Of a DNA stretch of 64,000 bases, positions 50,338 to 59,257 are shown piece after piece. The position numbers were made by a program, and so were the translations under genes. This DNA comes from Nonomuraea sp. SYSU D8015 (GTDB taxonomy: Bacteria; Actinomycetota; Actinomycetes; Streptosporangiales; Streptosporangiaceae), in assembly GCF_008065375.1 (NCBI RefSeq), contig NZ_VJYI01000013.1, positions 62,001 to 126,000 on the forward strand. The letters are read 5' to 3'. The stretch's first letter is position 1; each line of letters opens with the position of its first letter. Under the pieces are notes generated by a model. It was not told the DNA's origin. It did not search any database and saw only the letters and a list, made by a program, of their open reading frames with translations.

Positions 50338-52501
50338 TCAGCGGCTGAGCCGCCACAGCAGGATCCGTTCCTCGGGGCCCGGGGTGAGGATGTAGCCGTC
50401 GCCGGCCGTGAACGCCTGCGAGTACACCTCCTCAACAGGCTCGGAGAGCGGCGTCCGCGCGCTCAGGTCCCACAGGCGCGCGTGCCCGGAATCGTCCAGC
50501 TGCAGCGACACGAAAGCGAAGGTCCTGCCGTCCACTGTGGCCACCGATCTAGTGATCCACGCGGTGTACGAGACGTCGCTCGCGCTGCCGAGGTCGATGG
50601 GAGGCACGAGGTCTCGGCCGGTGAGCGGGCTCAGGACCCGTACCTTGGCGCTGTCCTCACGGGTGGTGAACAGGGCGGGCGCGCAGCCGAACAGACCCAT
50701 CTCCCCCACGTGGAAGCCGTCGCCGGCCTGCTCTCCAGGCAGTGGTGCGACCGTGAAGGCGGACAGCCGCCGCTTGGTGGCGACATCCCATATCTGCACG
50801 TTTCCCGATGGGGCGGCCACGGTTGCGACGGCCTGGCCGTCGATCGCCGACAGGGACGTCGCCACCTGCGAAGACGGCGGCCTGGAGCCGAAGTCCAGGG
50901 TGTCGACCAGCTGGCGGGTGGCGAGATCCCAGGTGTGGACGAGGAGGCGGCCACCCGAGAGCTTGGTGGCCGCGATCAATGACCGGCCGTCCCGCCGTAC
51001 CGGGACAGGCGGCCCGACCCCGGTCTCCTCGCCCGGTCCCCCGGGGGAGGGTGATGCGGGCGAGCTCCGTGGAGGTCTTCACGTTCCAGATCGTCATCCG
51101 ATCCGGCCGATCGGCCACCACCGCGACCGGAGTGCCGTCGGCCTCCGTCACCGCCACGAACCCGGATCCCCCCTGACCGCCGCTCGACCCCGTGCGCATC
51201 GGACCGCTGATGGGGCGGCCGGTGGCGTCCCAGGTTCGCAGCGTGCCGTCCTCCTCGGCGGTCACGGCCACCGGCTTGCCGTGCACCTCGGTGAGGGCGG
51301 CGCTCGCCACGCCGTCGACGGGTCCGGAGGGGGAAGAGGGGCCGATCTGCTTGCGGGTACGCAGGCTCCACAACCTGACCGTGTTGTCCTCGCTACCGCT
51401 GAGCAGAACGGGCTCACCGTCCAGCTCTCCGGCGGCCAGCGCGGTCACCGTGCCTCCGTGGCCGTCCAGCCTCGTGAGCATGCGGCCGGTGCGAGGGTCC
51501 CAAAGGATCACTGCGCTGGGGACCGCCTTGGTGAGCGAGTTGGAGTCCTGGTTCTGCTCGCCGGTGGCCAACACGGTTCTACCGCCGGATCGGGTGAGAG
51601 CTGATGAGGCGAACGGGTAGGACTCGTGCCCCAGGTTCCGCGAGATCTCGACGGAGCGGGGCTCCTGGGTGACGAGATTCCACTGCAGGATCCCCAAGTA
51701 CGTCTGAACGAGGAGGACCGGTGTGCCGCCGATGTCCGCGATGCGCATCCAGTCGGGAGTGGCGTACTCATCGCCGATGAAGAACTCGCGGCCGACCTTG
51801 CGACGGGTCGTCAGGTCCCAGATTCGGAAGGGCTCTTCCTCGCCTCCGTACGCGACCAGCACGGGCCTGCCGTCCAGCAGTCCGACGGCCATGGCTTGTG
51901 CGCCACCGGTGACGAGCGTGCCCATCAGCGCTCGCGTGCGCGGATTCCAGATGCGAACCTTCTTGCCGTCGCTGATGAACAGGGCGCGGACGCCACCGTA
52001 GTCGCCCAGGGCGTACTTCGAATCCTTCGGGAAGCGCAGCAGGATCCTGCGCGATGCGAGGTCCCACAGCCGCCCGCCGTAGTCTCCTGTGGTCAGCACG
52101 CCGGGACGCCCGCCGAGGTCTACGTAGGTGGCGGCGGTGCCGGCCAGCGGTTTCGCGGCGGCCTTGAACCCTGGCACCCGCCAGAACCGGACCGTGCCCT
52201 CGCCGCCTGCGGAGACTACGAGCGGGCGGCCGTTCATGCGGCCGAAGTCGACCGTTCTGACATTGGTGTGCCCGCCGCTGTCCAGGGCGTACGAGGCCGA
52301 GGGGTTGGCGGGTGGGGCCGTGGGTGTCGGGGTGCGGCATGCACTCGGGATCGCCCATGCGGGCAGAGGCCCGGCCGCCGCTCGCCCTTCAGTCGCCGCC
52401 GGCTTCGGCGGCGAGGGGGACGTACTCTCCGGTGCGACGGTGCAGCCCAGGAGGGACGCGCACAGCAGCGCCGCCGCCCAGCGCCCGATCCAGGCCATCA
52501 T
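50338..52501 (-). pseudogene. WD40-repeat lipoprotein gene with one frameshift
   Basis: Frame one (52501 to about 51040) has a signal peptide with lipobox (LLCASLLGC), then WD40 blades such as RFWRVPG, GGRLWDLASRRILLRF, LSGSEDNTVRLWSLRTRKQI and GTLRTWDATGRPI, up to STELARITLP. Frame two continues as PGGPGEETGVGPPVPVRRDG, then VHTWDLATRQLVDTL, VQIWDVATKRRLSAF and HARLWDLSART to a stop at 50338. The switch falls in CCCCCGGGGG at 51038-51047. Joined, the protein has about 720 residues and seven or more blades. The shift could be a real mutation or a homopolymer sequencing error. GGAGG lies before ATG 52501. Confidence 0.8.
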
Positions 52502-52560
52502 CGCCGCCTCCGTGTGCGGACACCGTAGTGGTGGACGGTGGCAGGCTACTGCACCACTAC

Positions 52561-52944
52561 TTAATGACCGAGCTCCTCCAGCAGCCTGTAAAGGCTGCAT
52601 GCCAACCCTGTTTGCCTTCGTTCAGCGACACGTTGACGCATCGATACCCAGAAGGGGCAAGCAGGGTGCAAGCCTTCGATGCTGACGGGGACGGTGCGGC
52701 GCCGCTCCCACGCCGCCCGCGTCAGGCAGAGCCGATGCTCTACCACTATCTTCCCATCCAATGCCTGACGTCGGTGGCCGTCGGGGTGATAGCCGAGTTT
52801 GCGCGAGATGGCCAGGGAGGCGTGGTTGTGCTCGATCACCCCGGAAAGAGCTTCGTCGGCATCCAGGCCGGCGAACGCCAGGTGGAGTACGGCCGCGCGC
52901 ATCTCGGTACCGACAGGGCGCTCATGACCTCTTGGCGGGCACAT
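52561..52944 (-). pseudogene. GNAT acetyltransferase C-terminal fragment
   Basis: The frame encodes GTEMRAAVLHLAFAGLDADE, then HNHASLAISRKLGYHPDGHR and VVEHRLCLTRAAWERRR, the acetyl-CoA loop and C-terminal half of a RimJ/RimL-type acetyltransferase. The N-terminal half is missing; an unrelated frame begins where it should be. It cannot form an acetyltransferase fold. Confidence 0.7.
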
Positions 52945-53180
52945 TCGTCGCCATAGTAGGGATGTGCGATCAGGATCCCGTCGCCCCAGCGGAGAATGGT
53001 GGCAGTGCTGGGGCTGAGAGCCTCTGGGGAACGGTAGTCCACCGTCAGCGGGACTCCGCCGATCAGCGACGCGACAGTCTCAACGTCGTCGTGGGTTGTG
53101 AACGTGGCGCAGAAATCCTCAACCACGGAAAGATCCACTGTTACGCGTTCCACTCCCTGGGCCGTATCGTCGCGCTCCAT
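52836..53180 (-). CDS. Doubtful ORF of about 114 aa
   Basis: The frame opens MERDDTAQGVERVTVDLSVV with FTTHDDVETVASLIGGVPLT and ILRWGDGILIAHPYYGDECA, which has coding-like bias. The last 35 codons overlap the acetyltransferase fragment in another frame and look random. It is probably the first part of a gene cut by the same rearrangement. No family recognised. Confidence 0.35.
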   Translation of the reverse strand: MERDDTAQGVERVTVDLSVVEDFCATFTTHDDVETVASLIGGVPLTVDYRSPEALSPSTATILRWGDGILIAHPYYGDECARQEVMSALSVPRCARPYSTWRSPAWMPTKLFPG

Positions 53181-53289
53181 CATGCCATCCACCGCAGGTC
53201 CGGAAATGGGGGTCATCCTGCCCAAACGCTTCGACCGAGCCCCTGGTCACCTACTGTGTGTCACGGGTGGCCGACAAGCGCGGCCAGCG

Positions 53290-53459
53290 CGAGCGAGCCG
53301 AACGGCGTGAATCATGACTTCCGAAGAATCTTTACGACCGAGGCGATCTTGGGATGGCCGCCCCACATCATCCATCCGATCTTGGGGCATCAGTCGATCG
53401 ACACGCGCCGATTCCTCGCGATCGCGGGCGCTATGGACGCACCTAACCTCGCCAAATGA
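53290..53459 (+). pseudogene. Tyrosine recombinase (integrase) fragment
   Basis: The frame encodes GVNHDFRRIFTTEAILGWPP and HIIHPILGHQSIDTRR. This matches the HxLRRxF...LGH region of phage-type tyrosine recombinases (HDFRR, then LGH), holding the catalytic Arg and His. The terminal catalytic Tyr region is not recognisable and the rest of the gene is absent. Confidence 0.7.
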
Positions 53460-53524
53460 CTTTGAGGCGCGTCGGTGGGCTCTCTGGCGAGGACGTCACA
53501 CTGAACTCGATGAACCTGACGTCG

Positions 53525-53848
53525 GCCACCTTGCGCCGACCGCTGGACCTGGCTGCTCATCATCGTTCACACCCAGCTGCGCCTGACTCGCCCGCTGACC
53601 GAGGACCTGCGTTACCCATGGGAGAAAGCGGCCGCGCGGGGCCAGCTCACTCCCGCCCGGGTCCGGCGCGGGTTTCGGAACCTGCGTCCCGCACTCGCTC
53701 AGCCAGCCGGTGCACCCAAACCCTCTCGGCCCGGCCCAGGACGTCCACCCGGGATCCCCAATCGCCGACCCGCACCCCGCGCTACGACGGCGGCAAGACC
53801 GTCAAACGCAGCCGCACCCTCGCAGCCCTACAACAATCCGGAGGATAA
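53525..53848 (+). pseudogene. Transposase C-terminal fragment
   Basis: The frame encodes DRWTWLLIIVHTQLRLTRPL, EDLRYPWEKAAARGQLTPAR, VRRGFRNLRPALAQPAGAPK and the basic tail GKTVKRSRTLAALQQSGG with a stop at 53848. This is the conserved end of a DDE transposase family common in Streptomyces-type genomes (RPW...LTP.RVRRGFRN.R...P.G.PKP..PGPGRP). Only about 105 codons remain and no inverted repeats were found. Confidence 0.75.
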
Positions 53849-53857
53849 AGAACAAGC

Positions 53858-54655
53858 TTATGAGAGGGCGGACTGGGTCACAGCGCGGATGGTCTCCTCG
53901 AAACGCCGCGCCTCGTTCCGGTCCACGGCAAGATCGATCGGCTTGCCCTTCTTCCAGGTCGTGAGTGGCTTGGCCGGCGGATGGTCGATGAGTGCGGCTA
54001 GCGGCGGCACGGCTTTGGCCACCGGTTGGGCGAATACCGCCGATGCCACCTGTACGAGGCCGCGCAGCGGCTGCTTGAAGGGCTCGTGCAAGCCGGTCGC
54101 CACGAACACCGGGTTGTACAGCACGTACTTCGTCCGCTCAGAGAAGTAGGCCGTCCCCAGCAGTTCGCTGGCCGCGGCTCCCTGCATGGTTGCGGCCAAC
54201 CCCCGGTACTTGTCCTTCAGCTGGAGGTCGTCCCAGTGGATCTTGCCGCCTTGACCGGCGCCGCACAGGTTGATGATCACCGGTACCGGTGCATTCTCCA
54301 ACGGGTCACGCAGTCCTTCGGCCATGAGCCAGCGGTTGATCACATAGAGGGCGAAGGTGTGCTCGAAACCCTCATCGGTCTCCACTCGTACCGCGTTGAA
54401 CCGGAACGCGGCGAGCACCAACGCGTCGATCACGGGGTGCTCGGTGCTGAGTCGTTCTATCAGGTCGCGGGTCTGGCGCAGGGAGCTGAGGTCAGCTCTG
54501 ACGAATTGGGCGTTCGGCACCTCCTCGCGCAGGCGTCGTCCGCCCTCTTCGCTGCTGCCCACGGCCACGACCTGATCGCCGAGCTCGGTGTAGTGGCGGG
54601 CGAGGGCTTTGCCAATGCCGTTTGTGCCGCCAGTGATCACGATAGTGCGGGCCAT
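53858..54655 (-). CDS. Short-chain dehydrogenase/reductase
   Basis: A 265-residue SDR. The cofactor loop is IVITGGTNGIGKALARHYTE, followed by VRADLSSLRQTRDLIERL. The usual NNAG is replaced by LVLAAFRFN, and the Tyr-x-x-x-Lys is not obvious (YFSERTKYVLYNP), so activity may be unusual. GGAGG precedes ATG 54655, and a CTCAAGTT-type operator overlaps the ribosome site. The divergent TetR at 54711 is the likely regulator. Confidence 0.85.
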   Translation of the reverse strand: MARTIVITGGTNGIGKALARHYTELGDQVVAVGSSEEGGRRLREEVPNAQFVRADLSSLRQTRDLIERLSTEHPVIDALVLAAFRFNAVRVETDEGFEHTFALYVINRWLMAEGLRDPLENAPVPVIINLCGAGQGGKIHWDDLQLKDKYRGLAATMQGAAASELLGTAYFSERTKYVLYNPVFVATGLHEPFKQPLRGLVQVASAVFAQPVAKAVPPLAALIDHPPAKPLTTWKKGKPIDLAVDRNEARRFEETIRAVTQSALS

Positions 54656-54694
54656 AACTTGAGGTCCTCCTCAACTTGAGATGAGCCTCAAGTT
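54656..54694. promoter_or_regulatory. TetR operator cluster (AACTTGAG sites)
   Basis: AACTTGAG occurs at 54656-54663 and 54673-54680, and its complement CTCAAGTT at 54687-54694. The last two form an inverted repeat with a 6-base centre over the -35 (TTGAGA, 54676-54681) of the tetR-like gene. The first overlaps the leader of the SDR gene. Confidence 0.7.
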
Positions 54695-54697
54695 AGC

Positions 54698-54703
54698 TAG
54701 GAT
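54698..54703 (+). promoter_or_regulatory. -10 box of leaderless tetR-like gene
   Basis: TAGGAT ends 7 bases before the ATG at 54711. TTGAGA lies 16 bases upstream. Confidence 0.6.
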
Positions 54704-54710
54704 TCCGGGC

Positions 54711-55307
54711 ATGCGCAAGGACGCCGTACACAACCGCGAGCGCCTCCTGCGAGCGGCCCGGGAGCTGTTCGCGGACCGGGGGCTCGACGTACCGCTTGAG
54801 GAGATCGCACGCTCGGCCGGCGTCAGCATCGGGACGCTCTACAACCGCTTCCCCACACGCGACGCCCTGGTGGAGGCAGTGTTCGCGGATCGTGCGGCGA
54901 CCGTGACCGAGCTGGCCGAGCGGGCGCTGGCGATGGACGACGCCTGGGAGGGGTTCGTCGCGTTCCTGACCGGCGTGTGCGAACTGCAGGCGGCTGACCT
55001 CGGCTACAACGACCTCGCCGCGCGGACGGTGGCGGTGGACGGGGACCGCGGATTCGGCCTGATGGGAGAGATCCTCGAACGCGCCCAGCGATCCGGGGAC
55101 TTGCGGGGCGACGTCACACTCGCCGACATGGCGTTCGTGGTCTGGGGTGTGGCGGCGACCGTCAGGGCCACGTCCAAAGTGGCGCCGGGAGCCTGGCGGC
55201 GGCACCTCGCCCTCGCCCTGGACGGCCTGCGCCTCGCCGCCGCCCGGCCCCTACCGGTGCCGCCCATGTCCACTGCGCAGACCCGCGCCGCGATGCGGGA
55301 GTGCTGA
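54711..55307 (+). CDS. TetR family transcriptional regulator
   Basis: A 198-residue TetR regulator. It has NRERLLRAARELFADRGLDV, the helix-turn-helix LEEIARSAGVSIGTLYNRFP and a ligand domain with a SAM-free helical core (VTELAERALAMDDAWEGFVA, LADMAFVVWGVAATVRATSK). It is divergent from the SDR gene, 55 bases away, with AACTTGAG operators between. It probably represses both. Confidence 0.9.
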   Translation: MRKDAVHNRERLLRAARELFADRGLDVPLEEIARSAGVSIGTLYNRFPTRDALVEAVFADRAATVTELAERALAMDDAWEGFVAFLTGVCELQAADLGYNDLAARTVAVDGDRGFGLMGEILERAQRSGDLRGDVTLADMAFVVWGVAATVRATSKVAPGAWRRHLALALDGLRLAAARPLPVPPMSTAQTRAAMREC

Positions 55308-55424
55308 CATGAAGACGATCCACACCTGCCCGCGGCCTTCAGTTGAACATCACTGTCCGTGACGTGTACGGCCAAATAATGTTGCAGGTTCCTGGTCAAG
55401 CTACGTTGCAAGTCACAGCTACGG

Positions 55425-55925
55425 ACAGGTTCCCGACGCCGCCGCCGAGGCTCGCACGCAGGGCAGGATCGAGACGGCCGACCTGCTGGCGGCCGAAGCC
55501 TCGCGGCTCGCCCCCGGTCTGAGATCGCGCAGTGCCGTGCTCAGTGCGCAGAACCACCTGCTGGGCGGCCGCCTGCCCGCGCGCCCCGGCTCTGCCATGA
55601 GGCTGGACCAGGCGGCCACCCCGGATGGGACGTTCGTGGCCACCTACGACAATGCCCACCGGGTCCAGCTCTGGCATATGCCCACCCGGCGTCTGGTGCA
55701 CGACCTGGACACCGGCCCGGGTGCCATCACCGGCATCGCGGTCGGCGCCGACGGTCAGTCCGTCGCGGTCGCGGTCGCCAAGGAACGGCAGATTTGGTTG
55801 TGGTCGCAACGGCGACAACACGTCGAAACCATCGTTCATCCCGTCACGGCCCTGGCCTTCAGCTCGGGGGCTGAGACTCTGGCGGTGGCCGGACCGCCGC
55901 GCGCTGGCTCACACCATCGATTGTC
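55425..55925 (+). pseudogene. WD40 protein fragment (STAND-ATPase type)
   Basis: The frame encodes QGRIETADLLAAEASRLAPG, LRSRSAVLSAQNHL, then ATPDGTFVATYDNAHRVQLW, GAITGIAVGADGQSVAVAVA and IVHPVTALAFSSGAETLAVA. The leading helix and first blades resemble the junction between ATPase and WD40 parts in large STAND-type proteins. Neither the ATPase nor the remaining blades are present, and there is no start codon with a ribosome site. Confidence 0.65.
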
Positions 55926-55988
55926 GCAAGCCAGCGCGCCCTCTTCACCACAACCGATGGCGAAAGCCCTCGACTGGCAGGCTTGCTG

Positions 55989-56870
55989 CTACAGGTCGAG
56001 CTGTAGTGTCACCCTCTGGTGGGTCGGCAGGTAGCCGAGCGCGTCATTGATGACACGCATGTGGCGGTTGCTGTCGGCGGTGTCGGTCAGCAGGCCATCG
56101 AGGTCCGGGTAGCGTTCGCGCGCCTGCCGGATGGCCTCGGCTTTCATCCAGCGGGCCAGGCCGTGCCCGCGATGTTCGGGGAGCACGCCGGTGGCGTAGT
56201 GCTGGGCGTCGCCCTTGCCGTCTCCCGGGACGACCAGCTCGGTGAATCCGGCGATGGAATCATCAGATTCGGCGATGGCGGCGACGGTATGGAGCACGTC
56301 GCCCCGGTTCTCGATTGCCTGCGCCGCGTCCCGTACGCGCTGGACGTCCCAACTCACGGTGCCGTAGTCGGTATCGTCCATCGGCATGTCGTCCAAGGCG
56401 TGGCGGGACGCGGCGAACGTCTCGGCCAGCTCATCGGGCACGACCCCGTTCCATGCGACCAGCCGGTAGCCGGGATGTGGGCTGTGTACGATCTCCCTGA
56501 GGGCAGCGAGGTTGGCCTGGGCCAGCGGCAGCCGTGCATAGGTCAAGGTCAAAACCTTGCGAAAGCCCCGCGCCGACAGGAAGGCCTCTCCCGACGAACC
56601 GGGCTCTACCTGGGCGATGACGCAGCGCCGATCCTCTTCGCGGGCTGCGGCCAGCGCAGTGGTCAGCAGCAGAGAACCGACGCCGCCACGCTGCTCGGCC
56701 GGGTGGACCTGGAGATCAAGTTCGGCCAGATGATCCTGGCCCGCCCTGATGAACAGGCGAAGGAACGCTGATCCGACGGGAACGCCGGCAGGCAGGGTGG
56801 CCAGCCACGCGAGGCGCCGACTGGACGACATGAGTTGAGGGTCAATCAAAGGGGTGATGCGAATCGACAC
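55989..56870 (-). CDS. Tandem GNAT acetyltransferase (mycothiol-synthase-like)
   Basis: A 293-residue protein with two GNAT domains. The first has DLQVHPAEQRGGVGSLLLTT, the acetyl-CoA loop. The second has YATGVLPEHRGHGLARWMKA and LLTDTADSNRHMRVINDALG. The layout resembles mycothiol synthase and related two-domain acetyltransferases, but this gene is unlikely to be MshD itself without further evidence. GTG 56870 has GGAG upstream. Confidence 0.88.
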   Translation of the reverse strand: MSIRITPLIDPQLMSSSRRLAWLATLPAGVPVGSAFLRLFIRAGQDHLAELDLQVHPAEQRGGVGSLLLTTALAAAREEDRRCVIAQVEPGSSGEAFLSARGFRKVLTLTYARLPLAQANLAALREIVHSPHPGYRLVAWNGVVPDELAETFAASRHALDDMPMDDTDYGTVSWDVQRVRDAAQAIENRGDVLHTVAAIAESDDSIAGFTELVVPGDGKGDAQHYATGVLPEHRGHGLARWMKAEAIRQARERYPDLDGLLTDTADSNRHMRVINDALGYLPTHQRVTLQLDL

Positions 56871-57090
56871 GATGTCTCCGGTTTGAGGAGGTTGATGAAA
56901 GCAGAGCTGCGGCATCGCTGCTGAACGGTCCTGCGCATCTGCTGCACACCTCCTTCAAGAACGGCCTCGACATCGGACGCGATCAAGACTATAGCGGTCC
57001 CGCCGCATCGCCCACCAGCTCGGTCCCGGCACAGCGCGACGGTGGGATGCAACCAAGCCCAGCACCCAGGCGATCAGAGAGCACCTGAGG

Positions 57091-58284
57091 TCATCGCAGG
57101 CTCTCGTTTCGGCGTGTACTCCACACGACCAGCCCACCAGCCAAGACGAGACCCCCGGCGAGCCATAGGATGCCCTGGAGTGGCAGGGCATCGACGACTG
57201 CGCCGCCGGCCAGCGCGCCGAGACCGATCGAGAGGTTGAACACCGCCACCCACAGAGCGGAGGCTTCCTCGACCGCTTGTGGCGCGGCCTTGATCATCCA
57301 TGTCTGGAGGCTCGTGGAGACCCCGCCGTACACCAGGCCCCAGGCCACGAGCAGCGTCACCCCGCCCGCGCTGGTAAGTCCCGCCACGGGGTAGAGCAGC
57401 ACGGTCACCCCCAAGGCGGCGGCGATGGACAGGACGGTGCGATGGAGCCTCTTGGCTACGGCGGCACCCGCGATGAAGTTTCCCACGATGCCCGCCACGC
57501 CGAATCCGAACAGCAGCGGCCCGACGAGTCGCTCGTCGATGCCAGACAGATCCCGCAGCACAGGGCTGATGAACGTGTAGGCCGAGAAGTGGCCGGTCAC
57601 GATCAGGAAGGTGGCCAGGATGCCGACCCGGACGCCCTGGTCGCGGAACTGGCCGGCCAGCCGCCGCAGGCCGACGGGCTGAGCAGCGGTCAACGGCGGC
57701 AGCACGGCCAGCAAGGTGACCAGCACGGCAAGCGCGAGGGCGCTCAGCGCGCCGAACGCGATCCGCCAGTTCGCCAGCCCGCCGATCACCGTGCCGATGG
57801 GGACGCCGAAGACGTTCGCGGCCCCGACGCCGCCGAAGATGATCGCGGTGGCCCGCGGCACGTGTGAGGCTGGGACGAGCCGGACGGCCAAGGCTCCGGC
57901 GATGGCCCAGAACCCGCCGATGGCCACCCCGACCAGCACGCGTGCAGCGATCAGGAACGGGTAGGTGGGGGCCAGGGCGGATGCCAGGTTGGCGAGCGTC
58001 ATGAGTCCCATCAGGGCGACGAGCAAGAGCCTGCGGTCCATCCTGCCGACGAGCAGTGGGACCATTGGCGCCGCGACGGCAGCGACGATGCTGGGGACCG
58101 TGACCATCAACCCCGCTGCGCCCTCCGACACCGACAGTGCCGATCCGACGGGGGTGAGCAGTCCGATGGGGAGCTGCTCTGCCGTGACCAGGAGAAATGT
58201 GCCGAAGGCTACGGCGGACACCGCGATCCAATGACTTTTCGGCGATGTGTCTCGCTCGCTCAGGGTTGGGTGTGTTGCTGTCAT
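57091..58284 (-). CDS. MFS efflux transporter (AraJ/arabinose-efflux type)
   Basis: A 397-residue transporter with twelve helices. It shows WIAVSAVAFGTFLLVTAEQL, the loop-2 motif LLVGRMDRRLLLVALMGLM, ARVLVGVAIGGFWAIAGALA and AANVFGVPIGTVIGGLANWR, which is motif C of proton-drug antiporters. GGGGA precedes ATG 58284. Two GGAGC-N4-GCTCC operators lie between it and the divergent TetR, a classical repressor/efflux-pump pair. Confidence 0.92.
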   Translation of the reverse strand: MTATHPTLSERDTSPKSHWIAVSAVAFGTFLLVTAEQLPIGLLTPVGSALSVSEGAAGLMVTVPSIVAAVAAPMVPLLVGRMDRRLLLVALMGLMTLANLASALAPTYPFLIAARVLVGVAIGGFWAIAGALAVRLVPASHVPRATAIIFGGVGAANVFGVPIGTVIGGLANWRIAFGALSALALAVLVTLLAVLPPLTAAQPVGLRRLAGQFRDQGVRVGILATFLIVTGHFSAYTFISPVLRDLSGIDERLVGPLLFGFGVAGIVGNFIAGAAVAKRLHRTVLSIAAALGVTVLLYPVAGLTSAGGVTLLVAWGLVYGGVSTSLQTWMIKAAPQAVEEASALWVAVFNLSIGLGALAGGAVVDALPLQGILWLAGGLVLAGGLVVWSTRRNESLR

Positions 58285-58305
58285 GTTGAATCCCCTCTCC
58301 AATTC

Positions 58306-58358
58306 GGGAGCAATCGCTCCCATATGACGGCACACCCTAATACGGGAGCGATCGCTCC
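58306..58358. promoter_or_regulatory. Twin TetR operators
   Basis: GGGAGCAATCGCTCCC (58306-58321) and GGAGCGATCGCTCC (58345-58358, a perfect palindrome) have centres 38 bases apart. The first is next to the MFS start; the second overlaps the -35 region of the tetR-like gene. Confidence 0.82.
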
Positions 58359-58368
58359 ACAACTTTGG

Positions 58369-58374
58369 TAGGGT
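58369..58374 (+). promoter_or_regulatory. -10 box of leaderless tetR-like gene
   Basis: TAGGGT ends 6 bases before the ATG at 58381. Confidence 0.6.
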
Positions 58375-58380
58375 GGGGCT

Positions 58381-58962
58381 ATGGCACGCCCTAGGGAGTT
58401 CGATGAGCAGGACGTGATCGCCAAGGCGACCCACCTGTTCTGGTGCCGCGGCTACAACGCCACGTCCGTCCGTGACCTGGGCGCCGAGCTCAACCTCAAG
58501 CAGAGCAGCCTGTATCGGACCTTCAGCGACAAGCGCACCCTGTTCCTGCGGGCACTGGACCACTATCGGGCTACCGAGTCCGCTCAAGCCGAAGAGCGAC
58601 TGAGCGTCTCCGGCTCCAGCCTCCAGACCTTGCGGGAGTGGCTGATCTGGATGGTCAACCACGAGGCCGGCCGCGGCTGCTTCGTGGTCAACACGGCCAC
58701 CGAGCTCGGCGCCACCGACCCCGCAGTCCGGCAAAGGACCGAGGCTGCGTTCGAAGGCACCCGGAAGACCCTCGCGTCGCTCCTACGCCGCGGCATTCGC
58801 GACGGCGACCTGCCTACCACATTGGACGTCGAGGCTGCAGTGGAGTCGCTGTTCACGACGGTGCTTGGGCTGCGCGTGCGCGAACGCGCCGGACACGATG
58901 CCCAACGGCTGGCCACCGCTATCGACTTCACGATCAAAATGCTCGCGGGACCTGCGGCCTGA
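58381..58962 (+). CDS. TetR family regulator of the MFS pump
   Basis: A 193-residue TetR regulator. It begins RPREFDEQDVIAKATHLFWC with the helix-turn-helix TSVRDLGAELNLKQSSLYRT. The ligand domain includes RGCFVVNTATELGATDPAVR, the conserved block of the AcrR/NemR-like group that senses reactive or cationic compounds, with Cys in GRGCF. It is divergent from the MFS transporter and probably represses it through the two sites at 58306-58358. Confidence 0.92.
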   Translation: MARPREFDEQDVIAKATHLFWCRGYNATSVRDLGAELNLKQSSLYRTFSDKRTLFLRALDHYRATESAQAEERLSVSGSSLQTLREWLIWMVNHEAGRGCFVVNTATELGATDPAVRQRTEAAFEGTRKTLASLLRRGIRDGDLPTTLDVEAAVESLFTTVLGLRVRERAGHDAQRLATAIDFTIKMLAGPAA

Positions 58963-58964
58963 CT

Positions 58965-59196
58965 GGCGTTGCCGGATCTGGGCGGCCCGCTCGTCACGGT
59001 TGACGGGTACGAGGAGCCAGCCGTGGATGTCCTCGACCGTCGGGCGTCCCTCGGCGTCGATCCGCCGTACCGGCGGCACTCGTGGATCCCGCTCAAGCCA
59101 TAACCCGCGGTACTCCTCGGCATCCGACGGCACCCACCGCCGCAACCGCAGCCGCTCGGTCACCAGCTCCGCTGGCAGATCCTCATAGGTCCTCAC
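58965..59196 (-). pseudogene. GNAT acetyltransferase N-terminal fragment
   Basis: The frame encodes VTERLRLRRWVPSDAEEYRG and ERDPRVPPVRRIDAEGRPTV, the first third of a RimJ/RimL-type acetyltransferase, and then stops matching near the end of the tetR-like gene. A TAGGTT (59203-59208) sits 6 bases before GTG 59196, so the leaderless promoter survives although the gene is cut. Confidence 0.7.
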
Positions 59197-59257
59197 CCGA
59201 CGAACCTAACCCAGTGCCGGCCAAGACCGGAGGACGACTGCATGAGGCACCGCGGGC

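Noticed and set aside
51030..51050. Programmed frameshifting in the WD40 gene
   Set aside because: The C5G5 run is not a known slippery heptamer, and no downstream stimulatory structure was seen. Mutation or sequencing error is simpler.
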